Source of the DNA: Hydrogenophaga sp. A37
GTDB taxonomy: Bacteria > Pseudomonadota > Gammaproteobacteria > Burkholderiales > Burkholderiaceae_C
NCBI RefSeq assembly: GCF_002001205.1
Contig: NZ_MUNZ01000107.1
Coordinates: forward strand, 1-37,043
Direction of reading: 5' to 3'
DNA: 37,043 nt
A program made the position numbers and the translations under genes. Below, in pieces: positions 1 through 9,793 of the stretch. Each line of letters begins with the position of its first letter. Position 1 is the first letter of the stretch. The notes beneath the pieces are model-generated. The model worked only from the letters and a program-made list of their open reading frames with translations, was not told the origin of the DNA and did not search any database.

Positions 1-1120
1 TGCCCAGGCCGGTGTCGACCACCTCGATCCACACGCGCTGCCCGCGCTGGCGGGCCGTCACCAGGACACCGCCCTGGTGGGTGTACTTGATCGCGTTTTC
101 CACCAGATTGCCCAGCAGGCGCTCCAGCATCTGGGGGTCCGAGGTCACGTGCAGCGCGCTGGTGCGGATGCGCAGCGCGATGTCCTTGTCCTGCGCCCGC
201 CCGGCAAAGAGGCGGTGCATGGACAACAAGGTCTCGCGCAGGGCCACCGTCTGGCGCTCGGGGGCCATCACGCCGGCGTCCAGGCGCGAGATGTCCAGCA
301 TCGCGCCCAGCGAGTGGTACAGCGAGCGCACCGCGTCCTCCAGCCGCAGCGCGTGCTGGTGGGCCGGCTGCCCCCGCAGCGCCTGCTCCAGCGCGGTTCC
401 GAACAGGCCGATCGCGTGCAGCGGCTGGCGCAGGTCGTGGCTGGCGGCGGCGAGAAAGCGGGTCTTCTCCTCGCTCGCCTGCCGCGTCAGCGTCATCTGC
501 TGCTCCAGTTGCTGGGCCAGCGCTTCCTTCTCGAACCGGGATTGCAGGGTTTGGGCCAGCAGGTGGTGCTGGCTGTGTGCGATGTACAGCGACACGCCGA
601 GGTAGACCAGGCAGCACAGGGCCAGCACCAGGTCGACCGCGCCACCCTGCCACAGCAGGGCGCCGATCAGCCCCAGCACCATCGGGGGGGCAAAACCCAG
701 CACCGAGGCCCAGCGCGGTGCCACGGCGGGAATGCCGGTGCTGGTCACGCCCAGCACCACCAGCACCATCACCGCGGTCATCGAGGTGTCGGACCGGGGC
801 AGCATCAACCAGGGCGCCAGTGCCCAGGTGCCGCTGTACCACAGCATTTCGTTGCGGTGGCGCCGGGCCCAGAACGCCGTGCGCTCGGCCACAGCCGGGT
901 CCTTGAAGTAGGCGGCCTGGAACGGATAGCGCAGCAGCTGCGAGGAGTGCAGCGTGATCCAGACCAGGGCCATGCTATCGCCGTTTTTCCACCAGAACAG
1001 CAGCGCCACGGCCCAGGACACGATCACGTCGGCGATGGTGGCGCTGGCGGTGGTCGCGTACAGCGCAGCCACCTGCTCGTGCATCACCCGCTGCTGGATC
1101 GACGGCGGGGTCGTGGCCAT
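1..1120 (-). CDS. Membrane sensor histidine kinase (3' end outside window)
   Basis: The reverse strand reads open from an ATG at 1120 to the window edge, about 373 codons. Residues 1-185 contain several hydrophobic stretches (about 26-44, 113-133, 143-160, 165-181), which I read as an integral membrane sensor. A coiled linker follows, then an H-box with the motif SHDLRQPLHAIGLF, phospho-acceptor His228. An N-box (NLVENAIKYT, near 338) and the start of the G1 box (DTGLG) mark the ATPase domain. The catalytic domain, and any receiver domain behind it, is lost at the edge. It lies 13 bases downstream of the response regulator at 1134-1775, so the two probably form an operon and a cognate pair. 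The signal sensed is not apparent. The kinase assignment is firm; whether it is a hybrid kinase cannot be seen. Confidence 0.9.
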   Translation of the reverse strand, partial: MATTPPSIQQRVMHEQVAALYATTASATIADVIVSWAVALLFWWKNGDSMALVWITLHSSQLLRYPFQAAYFKDPAVAERTAFWARRHRNEMLWYSGTWALAPWLMLPRSDTSMTAVMVLVVLGVTSTGIPAVAPRWASVLGFAPPMVLGLIGALLWQGGAVDLVLALCCLVYLGVSLYIAHSQHHLLAQTLQSRFEKEALAQQLEQQMTLTRQASEEKTRFLAAASHDLRQPLHAIGLFGTALEQALRGQPAHQHALRLEDAVRSLYHSLGAMLDISRLDAGVMAPERQTVALRETLLSMHRLFAGRAQDKDIALRIRTSALHVTSDPQMLERLLGNLVENAIKYTHQGGVLVTARQRGQRVWIEVVDTGLG

Positions 1121-1133
1121 CGTGCCCGGCCGC

Positions 1134-1775
1134 TCAGCGTTGGCTGCTGATGAGTTCGGCCCGGGAGCGCACGCCGAAGATCAGCAGCAGTGCCGAGACA
1201 TGGTTCTTGACAGTGCCTTCGCTGATCTGCAAGCGCGCGGCGATGTCGCGGTTGGCCTGTCCGGCCAGCAGCCAGTCGAGCACCTGGGTCTGCCGCGGGC
1301 TCAGCTGCGAGCAGGGATCGTCGGCGCGCGGCGGCAGCGTGTCGGCGACATGGCGCGGAAGGCCGCGCGAACCGCCCGGCGCCAAGTGGTCCACCACACA
1401 CCGCAGGTCGCCCGACTTCGGCAGGTAGGCCGCGGCCCCCTGCGCCAGCGCACGCTGCGCCATCTGCGGGTCGCTGTCGCCGGAGAGGACCACCACCCGT
1501 GCGTGGGGATGCTGCTGCAGCCAGGTGGTCAGGCCGGTCAGGCCGTGTGCGTCGGGCAGGTGCAGGTCCAGCAGCACGAGGTCGATGTCGCCACGGCGGT
1601 AGAGCACCAACGCTTCCTGCAGCGTGCGTGCCTCGTGCAGGCGCACATCGGCGCGTTGCCCCAGCAGCGCCCGCAGCCCGAGGCGGATCAGGTCGTGGTC
1701 GTCGACCACCAGCACGCCGATCCCGCACAAATCCGCGTCGGGCGAGAGCAGCGGCGAGGACGGCGTGTCGGGCAT
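1134..1775 (-). CDS. NarL/FixJ-family response regulator, LuxR-type HTH
   Basis: The 213-residue protein has a receiver domain at about residues 20-130, with acidic residues Asp25/Asp26, phospho-acceptor Asp70 in LVLLDLHLPD, and the conserved Lys120 in YLPK. A LuxR-type helix-turn-helix follows at about 155-205 (LSPRQTQVLDWLLAGQ, then SEGTVKNHVSALL). It should be phosphorylated by the downstream membrane kinase and then bind DNA as a dimer. It is transcribed divergently from agmatinase across 170 bases. A TAGAAT box on the minus strand at 1785-1790 lies just upstream of the start and could be its -10 element, giving a very short leader. No target genes can be named. Family assignment is firm. 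Confidence 0.93.
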   Translation of the reverse strand: MPDTPSSPLLSPDADLCGIGVLVVDDHDLIRLGLRALLGQRADVRLHEARTLQEALVLYRRGDIDLVLLDLHLPDAHGLTGLTTWLQQHPHARVVVLSGDSDPQMAQRALAQGAAAYLPKSGDLRCVVDHLAPGGSRGLPRHVADTLPPRADDPCSQLSPRQTQVLDWLLAGQANRDIAARLQISEGTVKNHVSALLLIFGVRSRAELISSQR

Positions 1776-1945
1776 GTCGTCACGATTCTAGGGTGATCGG
1801 CGGCGTCGTGCCGTGCGGAGATCCCCTGTTTGTGGGCATCGCCGGGGGATGGTGGACGCGCCGGTCCAGCGCGAGGTGGCCTCATCGGCCGACCCGATTG
1901 CGCGTATGGTTCTCCGGCTCCGTCCCACCCTTCGAGCCCCACGCC

Positions 1946-2878
1946 ATGGCCACCGGTCACTTCGCCTTCGCCAGCAACACCAACCGTTTCCTCGCCTGCG
2001 AGCCGCTGGCCGAGCAGCCCTTTGCCATCGCGGGCGTGCCTTACGACGGCGTGGTGACCAACCGCCCCGGCGCGCGCTTCGGGCCGCAGGCGATCCGCGC
2101 GGCGAGCCTGATGTTGTGCGACGGTATCCACCCGGTGTTTGACGTGTCGCCCGCCGCGCACCTGGGCGACGCGCTGGACATGAGGCTGCCCAACGCCTCG
2201 CCGCTGCCCGAGGTGCGCCGCGCGATCGAGGCGCAGGCGGCGGCGCTGATGGCGAAGCACCACTGTGTGTTTCTCGGCGGCGACCACTCCGTCACGCTCT
2301 CGCTGCTGCGCGCGGCCAAGGCCCAGCACGGCGAGGCGCTGGCCTGCGTGCACTTCGACGCGCACTGCGACACCTGGAACGACCACTTCGGCGAACCCTC
2401 GGGCCACGGCACCTGGACCTTTGAGGCGTTGCAGGAGGGGCTGATCAGCCCGGCGCACACGGTGCAGATCGGCATCCGCTCCAGCGGCGAGCGCGCGGCG
2501 CGCGAGTACGTCGCCGATCAGGGCGGGCAGATCTTCACGGCGCGCGCGCTGCGCGGGCTGGACGGCGCGGGGCTGGCGCCGGTGATCGACGCCATCCGCG
2601 CGCGCATCGGCCAGCGGCCGTGTTACCTCACGCTGGACATCGATGTGCTCGACCCGGCCTTCGCGCCGGGCACCGGCACGCCCGAGCCCGGCGGCCTGAC
2701 GAGTTCGCAGGTGCTCACGCTGATGGAAGAACTGGCCGCCCTGCACTGGGTGGGCATGGACTGCGTCGAGGTGGCCCCGGCCTACGACCACGCGGAGCTG
2801 ACGGGCAACGCCGCAGCGACCTTCGTCTGGACCTACCTGAGCGGTGAGGTAGCCAAACGCCAACGCGCAGGGGGATGA
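1946..2878 (+). CDS. speB: Agmatinase-type ureohydrolase
   Basis: This 310-residue arginase-fold enzyme should hydrolyse agmatine to putrescine and urea. The binuclear manganese motifs are complete: GGDHS at 111-115, DAHCD with Asp138/His140/Asp142, and DIDVLDPAFAPGTGTPE with Asp231/Asp233. I chose the ATG at 1946 because it gives the usual family length; the frame is open upstream but that part has no family character. The stop overlaps the start of the next gene by 4 bases (ATGA), so it is probably translationally coupled to the flavin oxidase. The context of putrescine genes argues for agmatinase. Guanidinobutyrase or another guanidino-acid hydrolase of the same family cannot be excluded from sequence alone. 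Confidence 0.88.
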   Translation: MATGHFAFASNTNRFLACEPLAEQPFAIAGVPYDGVVTNRPGARFGPQAIRAASLMLCDGIHPVFDVSPAAHLGDALDMRLPNASPLPEVRRAIEAQAAALMAKHHCVFLGGDHSVTLSLLRAAKAQHGEALACVHFDAHCDTWNDHFGEPSGHGTWTFEALQEGLISPAHTVQIGIRSSGERAAREYVADQGGQIFTARALRGLDGAGLAPVIDAIRARIGQRPCYLTLDIDVLDPAFAPGTGTPEPGGLTSSQVLTLMEELAALHWVGMDCVEVAPAYDHAELTGNAAATFVWTYLSGEVAKRQRAGG

Positions 2879-4191
2879 CCATGTTCCAGCGCTCGTTGAT
2901 CGGCTCCGACACCCAGCTCAACCAGACCAGTTACTACGAGGCCAGTGTGCAGCGGCCTCGCGCCATGGCGCCGCTGCTGGGCGCGATCACGGCCGACGTG
3001 GTGGTCGTGGGCGCTGGCTTCGCCGGGCTGTCGGCGGCGCTGGAGCTCAGCGCACGCGGCCTCTCGGTGGTGGTGCTGGAGGCCGACCGCATCGGCTCGG
3101 GCGCGAGCGGGCGCAACGGCGGCCAGGCCATCGTGGGCTACGCGAGCGGTCAAGGGCCGTTCGAGCAACAGCTGGGCGCGGCCGACGCGCAGCGCGCCTG
3201 GGACATGTCGGTCGAGGCCGTGAACCTGATCGAGCAGCGCATCGCCTTGCACGGCATTCCATGCGACTGGCGCCGCGGCTACACCTACGTGGCCGACTCG
3301 CCGAAGAAGGCGCGGGCCTTGCGCGAAGAGTGCGACGACCACAACGCCCGCGGCATCGCGAGCGAGTGGGCCGAGGGCGCCGATGTGGCGCGCTTCATCC
3401 AGAGCCCGCGCTACGTGGCCGCCTTCCACGAAACCACCTCGGGCCACCTGCACCCGCTGAAGTACGCGCTCGGCCTGGCGAGCGCGGCGCAGGCGGCGGG
3501 CGTGCGCATTTTCGAAGGTTCACCGGTGACCGCGTTGACGCGCGGCAGCCGCCTGGTGGCGAGCACGCCGCAGGGGCAGGTGACGGCGCGTTTCGGCGTG
3601 CTGGCGGGCAACTGCATGCTGCCGGAATACGGGCCGAAGCTGGCGCCCGAGATCGCGCCGCGCATCATGCCCGTGGGCACCTACATGATCGGCACCGCAC
3701 CGCTGGACCCGGCGCTGTGCGAGCGGCTGATCCCCAACCTGGCGGCCGTGTGCGACAACAACTTCGTGCTCGACTACTTCCGCTTCAGCGCCGACCACCG
3801 CATGCTGTTTGGCGGCCGCGTGAGCTACACGGCGATGACGCCGCCCAACCTCAAGCGCCTGATGGCGCAGCGCATGGGCGAGGTGTTTCCGGCGCTGAAG
3901 GAAGCGCCGGTCGAGTACGTCTGGGGCGGTTTCGTGGACATCAGCATGAACCGCGCGCCCGACTTCGGGCGGCTGGGCGACAACCTGTATTACCTGCAGG
4001 GTTTCAGCGGCCACGGCGTGGCGCTCACCGGGCTGGCCGGCCAGCTGGTGGCCGAGACCATCGCGGGGCAGGCCGGACGCTTCGACGTGTTCGCCCGCCT
4101 GAAGCACCGCGAATTTCCGGGTGGGGCCTGGATGCGCACGCCCAGCCTGGCGCTGGGCATGCTGTGGCATCGGTTGAAAGACGCGCTGTAG
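2875..4191 (+). CDS. puuB: FAD-dependent oxidoreductase, gamma-glutamylputrescine oxidase-like
   Basis: The 438-residue protein is of the DAO/PuuB type. The dinucleotide-binding fold is at about residues 41-70 (VVVVGAGFAGLSAALEL, ending in Glu69 that would bind the FAD ribose), followed by GSGASGRNGGQ, a typical FAD-contact segment. In the Puu pathway PuuB oxidises gamma-glutamylputrescine to gamma-glutamyl-gamma-aminobutyraldehyde with release of ammonia and hydrogen peroxide. The assignment rests on length, fold and the puuA, puuC and puuD genes in the same window. It overlaps speB by ATGA. Relatives such as other glycine- or amine-oxidising flavoproteins share the fold, so the exact substrate is inferred. 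Confidence 0.85.
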   Translation: MTMFQRSLIGSDTQLNQTSYYEASVQRPRAMAPLLGAITADVVVVGAGFAGLSAALELSARGLSVVVLEADRIGSGASGRNGGQAIVGYASGQGPFEQQLGAADAQRAWDMSVEAVNLIEQRIALHGIPCDWRRGYTYVADSPKKARALREECDDHNARGIASEWAEGADVARFIQSPRYVAAFHETTSGHLHPLKYALGLASAAQAAGVRIFEGSPVTALTRGSRLVASTPQGQVTARFGVLAGNCMLPEYGPKLAPEIAPRIMPVGTYMIGTAPLDPALCERLIPNLAAVCDNNFVLDYFRFSADHRMLFGGRVSYTAMTPPNLKRLMAQRMGEVFPALKEAPVEYVWGGFVDISMNRAPDFGRLGDNLYYLQGFSGHGVALTGLAGQLVAETIAGQAGRFDVFARLKHREFPGGAWMRTPSLALGMLWHRLKDAL

Positions 4192-4214
4192 CCCTTCGGG
4201 GGTGACAGCGCGTC
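4180..4214. terminator. Hairpin at the end of puuB
   Basis: GACGCGCTGT (4180-4189) pairs perfectly with ACAGCGCGTC (4205-4214), and an inner CCC/GGG with a TTC loop extends the structure. It overlaps the puuB stop codon and lies between convergent genes. It lacks a clear T-tract, so it may act as a weak or factor-assisted two-way terminator. Confidence 0.5.
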
Positions 4215-4223
4215 AATGCCTCA

Positions 4224-5327
4224 TCACTGCTGGCGCGGCTCGCCCTGTTCGTTCACGGTGATCCGCTGGCCCGGTGGGCTGGTCATCTGCACGCGGTGGT
4301 CTTGCCCGCGGAAGGTGTAGGACACGTCCCAGTACGCGGGCCGTGCGCCGCCGGGCACGTCGCGGCAGCGTTGCACGTCCTGCGTGGCGGGCTGACCGTC
4401 GCGGCCGGCTCTCGCGCCCAGCGCGGCACCGGCGATCACGCCGCCCACGGTGGCGATGTCCTTGCCGCTGCCGCCACCCACCTGGTGGCCCAGGATGCCG
4501 CCGATGAGCGCGCCCGCGAGCGCGGCCGGCACGTTGGCGTTGCTCTGGGCCTGTCCCAGTTGCTCGCGCTCCACCCAGCATTGCTGCCCGGGCGTGGCCA
4601 GCACCGCGCGGGCCGATGTGACGTCGGCCTCATACAGGCGCTCGCCACCGCGGCGGCGGCTGTCGTAGACCGCCACCGGCTCGGGCGCCTCGCGCCGGTT
4701 GTCGGCACGGCTGTTGCGTCCCACGGCGCGCGCCGAAGAGACGCTGTTGTTCAGGCCCATGTCCTCGAGCGTGGGGTAGCGCCCCGGGCGCAGCACCACA
4801 CAGTTGCCCCGGTAGCGCGAGTCTTCGCACACTTCCCAGCGTTCGCCGATCACCACGGCGGAGGAGGCGCGGTCGTTGAAGCCGTGGCGCTGGAAGCGGG
4901 CGACTGGGTCCGTGGTGGTGAAGGACTCACCCTCGAAATCGCGGCGTTCGAAGAACGTGGCCTGGGCCGGCAGGGGGAGGGGCGCGTAGCGGTCGTTGTC
5001 CACGCGGGCGTTGCGGGGGACGACCCGGGCCGACGACACGCGGTCGTTCAGGCCCATGGCGGAGAGCGATGGGTAGCGCCCAGGGCGCAGCACCACGCAG
5101 TCGCCTCGGAAACCGATGTCCTCGCACACCTCCCAGCGGTTGCCGACCACCACCACCGATGAGCTGCGGTCGTTGAAGCCGTAGCGGTCGAAGCGGGGCA
5201 CCTGGTTGTCGGCCTGCATGGACCGGCCCTGGTAGTTGCCGTTTTCATAGAAGGTGGCCTGGGCGGCTGCGGGCGCGGTGAACGCGATGCAGGCCAGGGC
5301 CAGCAGGGTGCTTGAAGGGGTGTTCAT
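4224..5327 (-). CDS. Secreted beta/gamma-crystallin and glycine-zipper 2TM protein
   Basis: The 367-residue protein begins with a signal peptide (cleavage likely after AAAQA, about residue 24). Two near-identical beta/gamma-crystallin modules follow at about 24-103 and 123-202. Each carries a FYENGNYQG-like or FFERRDFEG-like strand, a GFNDR-S-S segment, RWEVCED and RPGRYP. The C-terminal part (about 255-310) is a glycine zipper of the 17-kDa-surface-antigen type (AGALIGGILGHQVGGGSGKD, then VGGVIAGAALGARAGRD). The probable location is the periplasm or outer membrane. Crystallin modules often bind calcium, but the canonical N/D-N/D-x-x-S/T-S sites are only partly matched here (NDRSSS, NDRASS). 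Function is unknown; an envelope-stress or structural role is an inference. The ATG at 5327 precedes a clean signal peptide. Confidence 0.85.
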   Translation of the reverse strand: MNTPSSTLLALACIAFTAPAAAQATFYENGNYQGRSMQADNQVPRFDRYGFNDRSSSVVVVGNRWEVCEDIGFRGDCVVLRPGRYPSLSAMGLNDRVSSARVVPRNARVDNDRYAPLPLPAQATFFERRDFEGESFTTTDPVARFQRHGFNDRASSAVVIGERWEVCEDSRYRGNCVVLRPGRYPTLEDMGLNNSVSSARAVGRNSRADNRREAPEPVAVYDSRRRGGERLYEADVTSARAVLATPGQQCWVEREQLGQAQSNANVPAALAGALIGGILGHQVGGGSGKDIATVGGVIAGAALGARAGRDGQPATQDVQRCRDVPGGARPAYWDVSYTFRGQDHRVQMTSPPGQRITVNEQGEPRQQ

Positions 5328-5422
5328 GACAAGTCTCCGTTGGGGTTTGTCACGAGCTTGCGCGGTCCCGGGCGCGCCGTCTGTGCGTTGGCGCACCAGC
5401 CGCGCACCGGGTGCACAGGGGG

Positions 5423-5974
5423 TCAGTGCGGCCGGGTTTCGGCCGGCGCGTTCTTCTCGCCCGTGACCATGGCCTTGAACATGTTGTCGCGGTGGCGCAG
5501 GCTCTCATAGAGGTTGGCTGCGACGTGGACCGCGATCGCGATGAGGGTCACGTCCACCGTGGTCACGTGCAGCGTCTCGACCAGCTCGTTGCCCCAGAAG
5601 GCGTCGGTGGTCATGAGGAATCCGGTGACGCCGATCAGGGTGGTGGCGCACAGCAGGTAGATGATCATCACGGCGCCGGCCGGGTTGTGACCGAGGTGGC
5701 GCGGCTCGCGGCCGCGCGCCAGCTGGCTGAGATACGCCCAGAGCCGCCTGGGTGTGGGCACGAAGCTCGCAAAACGCGCGTGCGGACTGGGGGCGATGAA
5801 GCCCCAGACGCAGCGCGCCGCGATCAGCGCCAGCGCGAGGTAGCCCGCGCCCTTGTGAACGAGACCGATGTGCTCGGTGTAGACATAAGCGGTGGTGAAC
5901 GACGCCACCAGGGACCAGTGGAACACCCGCACGAAGCGGTCCCACACGGGCACTTTGCCGGTCGACGGGGTCAT
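5423..5974 (-). CDS. Cytochrome b561-family membrane protein
   Basis: The 183-residue protein starts VWDRFVRVFHWSLVASF and has about four membrane segments with histidines placed for two b-type hemes (the FHW motif near 18-20, and His residues in ETLHVTTVD and IAVHVAANLYESLRHRDNM). It resembles the small cytochrome b subunits found with di-heme or hydrogenase-type electron carriers and should pass electrons from quinol to a periplasmic acceptor. It is 33 bases downstream of the PepSY gene on the same strand, a pairing that occurs repeatedly in Burkholderiales, so the two are probably an operon. The physiological acceptor is not visible. Confidence 0.85.
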   Translation of the reverse strand: MTPSTGKVPVWDRFVRVFHWSLVASFTTAYVYTEHIGLVHKGAGYLALALIAARCVWGFIAPSPHARFASFVPTPRRLWAYLSQLARGREPRHLGHNPAGAVMIIYLLCATTLIGVTGFLMTTDAFWGNELVETLHVTTVDVTLIAIAVHVAANLYESLRHRDNMFKAMVTGEKNAPAETRPH

Positions 5975-6007
5975 GGCGGTCTCCTGGTGCCGGGTGGATG
6001 GGGTGCC

Positions 6008-6292
6008 TCAGTTCTTGACGTTTTCTTCGGCGATGGCGCCAGTGATGGGGTGGAAATACACCTCGACCTTGCGGCCCTGTTTGTCGGTGCCGTAGATCTC
6101 CCAGCACTTGCCCTTGGACACGTGCAGCTTCTTCACGTCGTCCTTGTAGCCCAGGGCCTGGAAGCGTTTGGTCATCTCGGCCTCGGGGATCCACTGGGAT
6201 TCGGGTTCGTTGGTGCAGGTGGGACCGGCGGTGGCGGCGCCGGCGGCGCTCAGCAGCAGAAGGGCGGAGATGAGGCGAAGGGTGGTGTGCAT
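6008..6292 (-). CDS. Small periplasmic PepSY-domain protein
   Basis: The 94-residue product has an N-terminal signal peptide (MHTTLRLISALLLLSAAGAATA) and then a single PepSY-like module. The segment MTKRFQALGYKDDVKKLHVSKGKCWEIYG is followed by a strand pair ending KVEVYFHPITGAI. Two cysteines, in PTCTNEP and KGKCWE, could form a disulfide or bind a ligand. It heads a two-gene unit with the cytochrome b561 gene. A PepSY protein paired with a b-type cytochrome suggests a role in periplasmic electron transfer, but that is an inference from the neighbour. Confidence 0.82.
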   Translation of the reverse strand: MHTTLRLISALLLLSAAGAATAGPTCTNEPESQWIPEAEMTKRFQALGYKDDVKKLHVSKGKCWEIYGTDKQGRKVEVYFHPITGAIAEENVKN

Positions 6293-6873
6293 GAAAGGCT
6301 CCCGGATGAGGTTGAACAGGTGCGGCGGGGTCGGTCGAGGTGACCGGCCTGGCGCCGCAATGGACTTCGCAAGCGGTGTGCCGGGGGGCGGGCTGTCGAT
6401 TGAAGGCGGTTAAGTGATTGATGTGAAAGCATTTTTTTCGAACCCGTGTGGCTCACAGGCGCTGTAACAGGCGTTCAACGGTGGGGGAAATCACCCGCCA
6501 TGGGGGGCCTGTGGGGCAAGGCCCCCACACACAGCAAGAGCAGCGACCCAGCCCAGAGTGATGTGCCGTGCCAGGGAGTTGCTTGAGAGGGGGTTGTCGG
6601 AACGCTATTTGCAAACGCATGTGCCATGCGCCTGTCCCTCTGCCGCCTTACGTCCTGATTCCCCATGATGTGTGTCCCCATGATGTGTTTGAACTTCTCC
6701 CCCTTCGGTGCGGGCACTCCGGGCACCGGGACGGCTCACGGGCCTGGGGCATTTGCCCCAACGGGGCGGCCGATCGGGGGATATCCCCCGTTGTTGGGGG
6801 GCGCGGTGGGCAGGCCGGCGCAGGAACCACGCTGCCTAGAATGGACCGGCGCCGTCCCTGGCGCTGTTCCGGC
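6293..6873. other. Palindrome-rich non-coding region between divergent units
   Basis: No convincing gene lies in these 581 bases. Visible structures are a tandem 15-base repeat (CCCCATGATGTGT-type, 6661-6675 and 6676-6690), the perfect hairpin TGGGGCATTTGCCCCA (6745-6760), the 16-base perfect palindrome CGGGGGATATCCCCCG (6775-6790), and a TAGAAT box (6836-6841) about 33 bases before the chosen kinase start. A small reverse-strand open frame at 6475-6726 has no recognisable family character. I read the region as a control region for the divergent PepSY and sensor-kinase units. Confidence 0.55.
6399..6427 (-). promoter_or_regulatory. Candidate sigma-70 promoter for the PepSY/cytochrome pair
   Basis: On the minus strand TTCACA (6422-6427) and TTCAAT (6399-6404) are separated by exactly 17 bases. 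These match 5/6 and 4/6 of the -35 and -10 consensus. An A/T-rich stretch immediately upstream (about 6428-6440) could act as an UP element. The leader to the PepSY start would be about 100 bases. Confidence 0.45.
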
Positions 6874-8253
6874 ATGACCTCCATGGCGTTTCCCACCGTC
6901 CGCTCCCTGTTCGCCCGACCGCCGCTGTTCTGGACACGGCGTTTCGCGGCGCTCAGCCTGCTGTGCGTCGTGGCCACGGCGCTGGCCAGCGCCACGCTGC
7001 TGTCGCAGTACGTGGCCGAACGCATGATCCGGCACAACGCCGAGCTGGCGCAGGACTTCGTGGGCAGCCTGCTGCGCATGCACCGGGGCGACCAGTTCTT
7101 CGTCAACCGCAGCGACACGCGCGGCATCGAGCTGCTGTTCGGCGAGCTTGCGCGCATGCCCGGCCTGGGCCACGCCAACGTGTTCGACACAGGGCGCCGC
7201 GTCGTGTGGTCCACCAACCCCAAGGCCATCGGCGGCGACGCTGGCGCCAACCACGAGCTCGACCAGGCGCTCACCGGCCAGCTGGAGGTCGAGAGCGAGC
7301 TGCTGGCGGCGGCCAGCTTCATCAAGCCGGAGCACGCCTTCCTGCGCAACGACGCGCTCGACGCGATCGAGGTCTACATCCCGGTGCGCGACGCGGGTTC
7401 CAAGGTGGTGGGTGTGGTCGAGCTCTACATGCAGCCCGAGCACCTGCTGAACTCGGTGCACAAGATGACGCGTTTCGTCTGGATGGCCTGCGTGCTCAGC
7501 GGGCTGGTCACCTACCTGGCCATGGTCGGGCTGGTGATGCAGGCCGACCGCCAGATCGCGCGGCAGCAGCGCACCATCGTGGCCAACGAGTCGCTGGTGG
7601 CTGTGGGCGACATGGCCTCGGCCGTGGCCCACGGCCTGCGCAACCCTCTGGCGGCGATTCGCTCCAGCGCCGAGCTGATCGCGATGGGACCAGAGCGCGA
7701 GCAGGCCGGCGACATCATGTCCGAGGTGGACCGCCTGCAGGCCTGGATCGGCAAGCTGCTGGCCTACGCGCAGCAGGGCGGCCGTGCGCTCGGGCCGGTG
7801 CATCTGGGCGACATGTTCAACCACCTGGTCGGCATGCACGCGGCCCGCATGGACCGCCAGGGCGTGACGGTGCAGTGCGACTGGCCCGAAACCCTGCCCA
7901 GCGCCTGGGCCGACGCCCCCGCGCTGGAGCAGGCGCTGGACAACCTGATCAGCAACGCGCTGGACGCCATGCCTCAGGGCGGGCGGCTGCACCTGTCGGT
8001 GCGGCCGCAAGACAAGGGCCTGATCGTGACCGTCGCCGACACCGGTGTCGGCATCTCGCCCGACGACCTGCAGCGCGTCTTCACCCCCTTTCACACCACC
8101 AAACGCACCGGCATCGGCGTGGGCCTGCCGCTGGCGCGCCGCAGCATCGAGCGCTTGGGCGGCAGCCTGCGGCTGAAGAGCACGTTGGGGGTGGGCACAC
8201 AGGCCATCCTGCTTCTGCCCTTGCAGAGCGCTGGCGCCACCGAACCCGCTTGA
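6874..8253 (+). CDS. Two-transmembrane sensor histidine kinase, NtrB-like
   Basis: From the ATG at 6874 the protein has 459 residues. Membrane segments at about 24-46 and 200-223 enclose a periplasmic sensor domain of about 150 residues. The H-box VAHGLRNPLAAIRSSAEL holds His253, and the ATPase domain shows NLISNALDAMPQGG (N-box), DTGVGIS (G1), FTPFHTTKRTGIGVGLPLARR (F/G2) and a C-terminal GGSLRLKS. It should phosphorylate the sigma-54 activator encoded 142 bases downstream. The frame is open upstream to 6568, but that part crosses the palindromes and a TAGAAT promoter-like box, so the later start is preferred; 6883 is also possible. The stimulus is unknown. Confidence 0.9.
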   Translation: MTSMAFPTVRSLFARPPLFWTRRFAALSLLCVVATALASATLLSQYVAERMIRHNAELAQDFVGSLLRMHRGDQFFVNRSDTRGIELLFGELARMPGLGHANVFDTGRRVVWSTNPKAIGGDAGANHELDQALTGQLEVESELLAAASFIKPEHAFLRNDALDAIEVYIPVRDAGSKVVGVVELYMQPEHLLNSVHKMTRFVWMACVLSGLVTYLAMVGLVMQADRQIARQQRTIVANESLVAVGDMASAVAHGLRNPLAAIRSSAELIAMGPEREQAGDIMSEVDRLQAWIGKLLAYAQQGGRALGPVHLGDMFNHLVGMHAARMDRQGVTVQCDWPETLPSAWADAPALEQALDNLISNALDAMPQGGRLHLSVRPQDKGLIVTVADTGVGISPDDLQRVFTPFHTTKRTGIGVGLPLARRSIERLGGSLRLKSTLGVGTQAILLLPLQSAGATEPA

Positions 8254-8278
8254 ACACACTGCCCATGAACGCCGCGCC

Positions 8279-8387
8279 GGGCCGCCCCCAAGCCAGTTCG
8301 CACCGCAGCCCGCAGGGCGGAGGTACACCGTTGAGCGAGGCCCTGGGCCGTTCCCAAGCCCGCTCGCACCGCAGCTCGCAGAGCAAA
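8279..8387 (+). repeat. Imperfect tandem duplication between kinase and regulator
   Basis: Two copies of a roughly 43-base unit start at 8279 and 8345, 66 bases apart. They share the words CCCAAGCC and CTCGCACCGCAG or TTCGCACCGCAG. They fill most of the gap between the sensor kinase and its response regulator, and copy 2 ends right before the regulator start. The role is not evident; it could be a spacer duplication or a regulatory element. Confidence 0.6.
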
Positions 8388-8395
8388 GGATTTCA

Positions 8396-9789
<1,394 letters not shown>

Positions 9790-9793
<4 letters not shown>

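Noticed and set aside
77..1150. A long forward open frame over the left-hand kinase
   Set aside because: The reverse strand encodes a clear histidine kinase with H- and N-boxes; the forward product is low-complexity His/Gln/Arg-rich shadow sequence.
6661..6690. Possible start of a CRISPR-like or larger tandem array
   Set aside because: Only two adjacent 15-base units without spacers; no further copies and no cas genes.
6475..6726. A small reverse-strand open frame (83 residues) in the palindrome-rich gap
   Set aside because: No ribosome site, no family features, and it spans the 15-base tandem repeat, so coding is unlikely.
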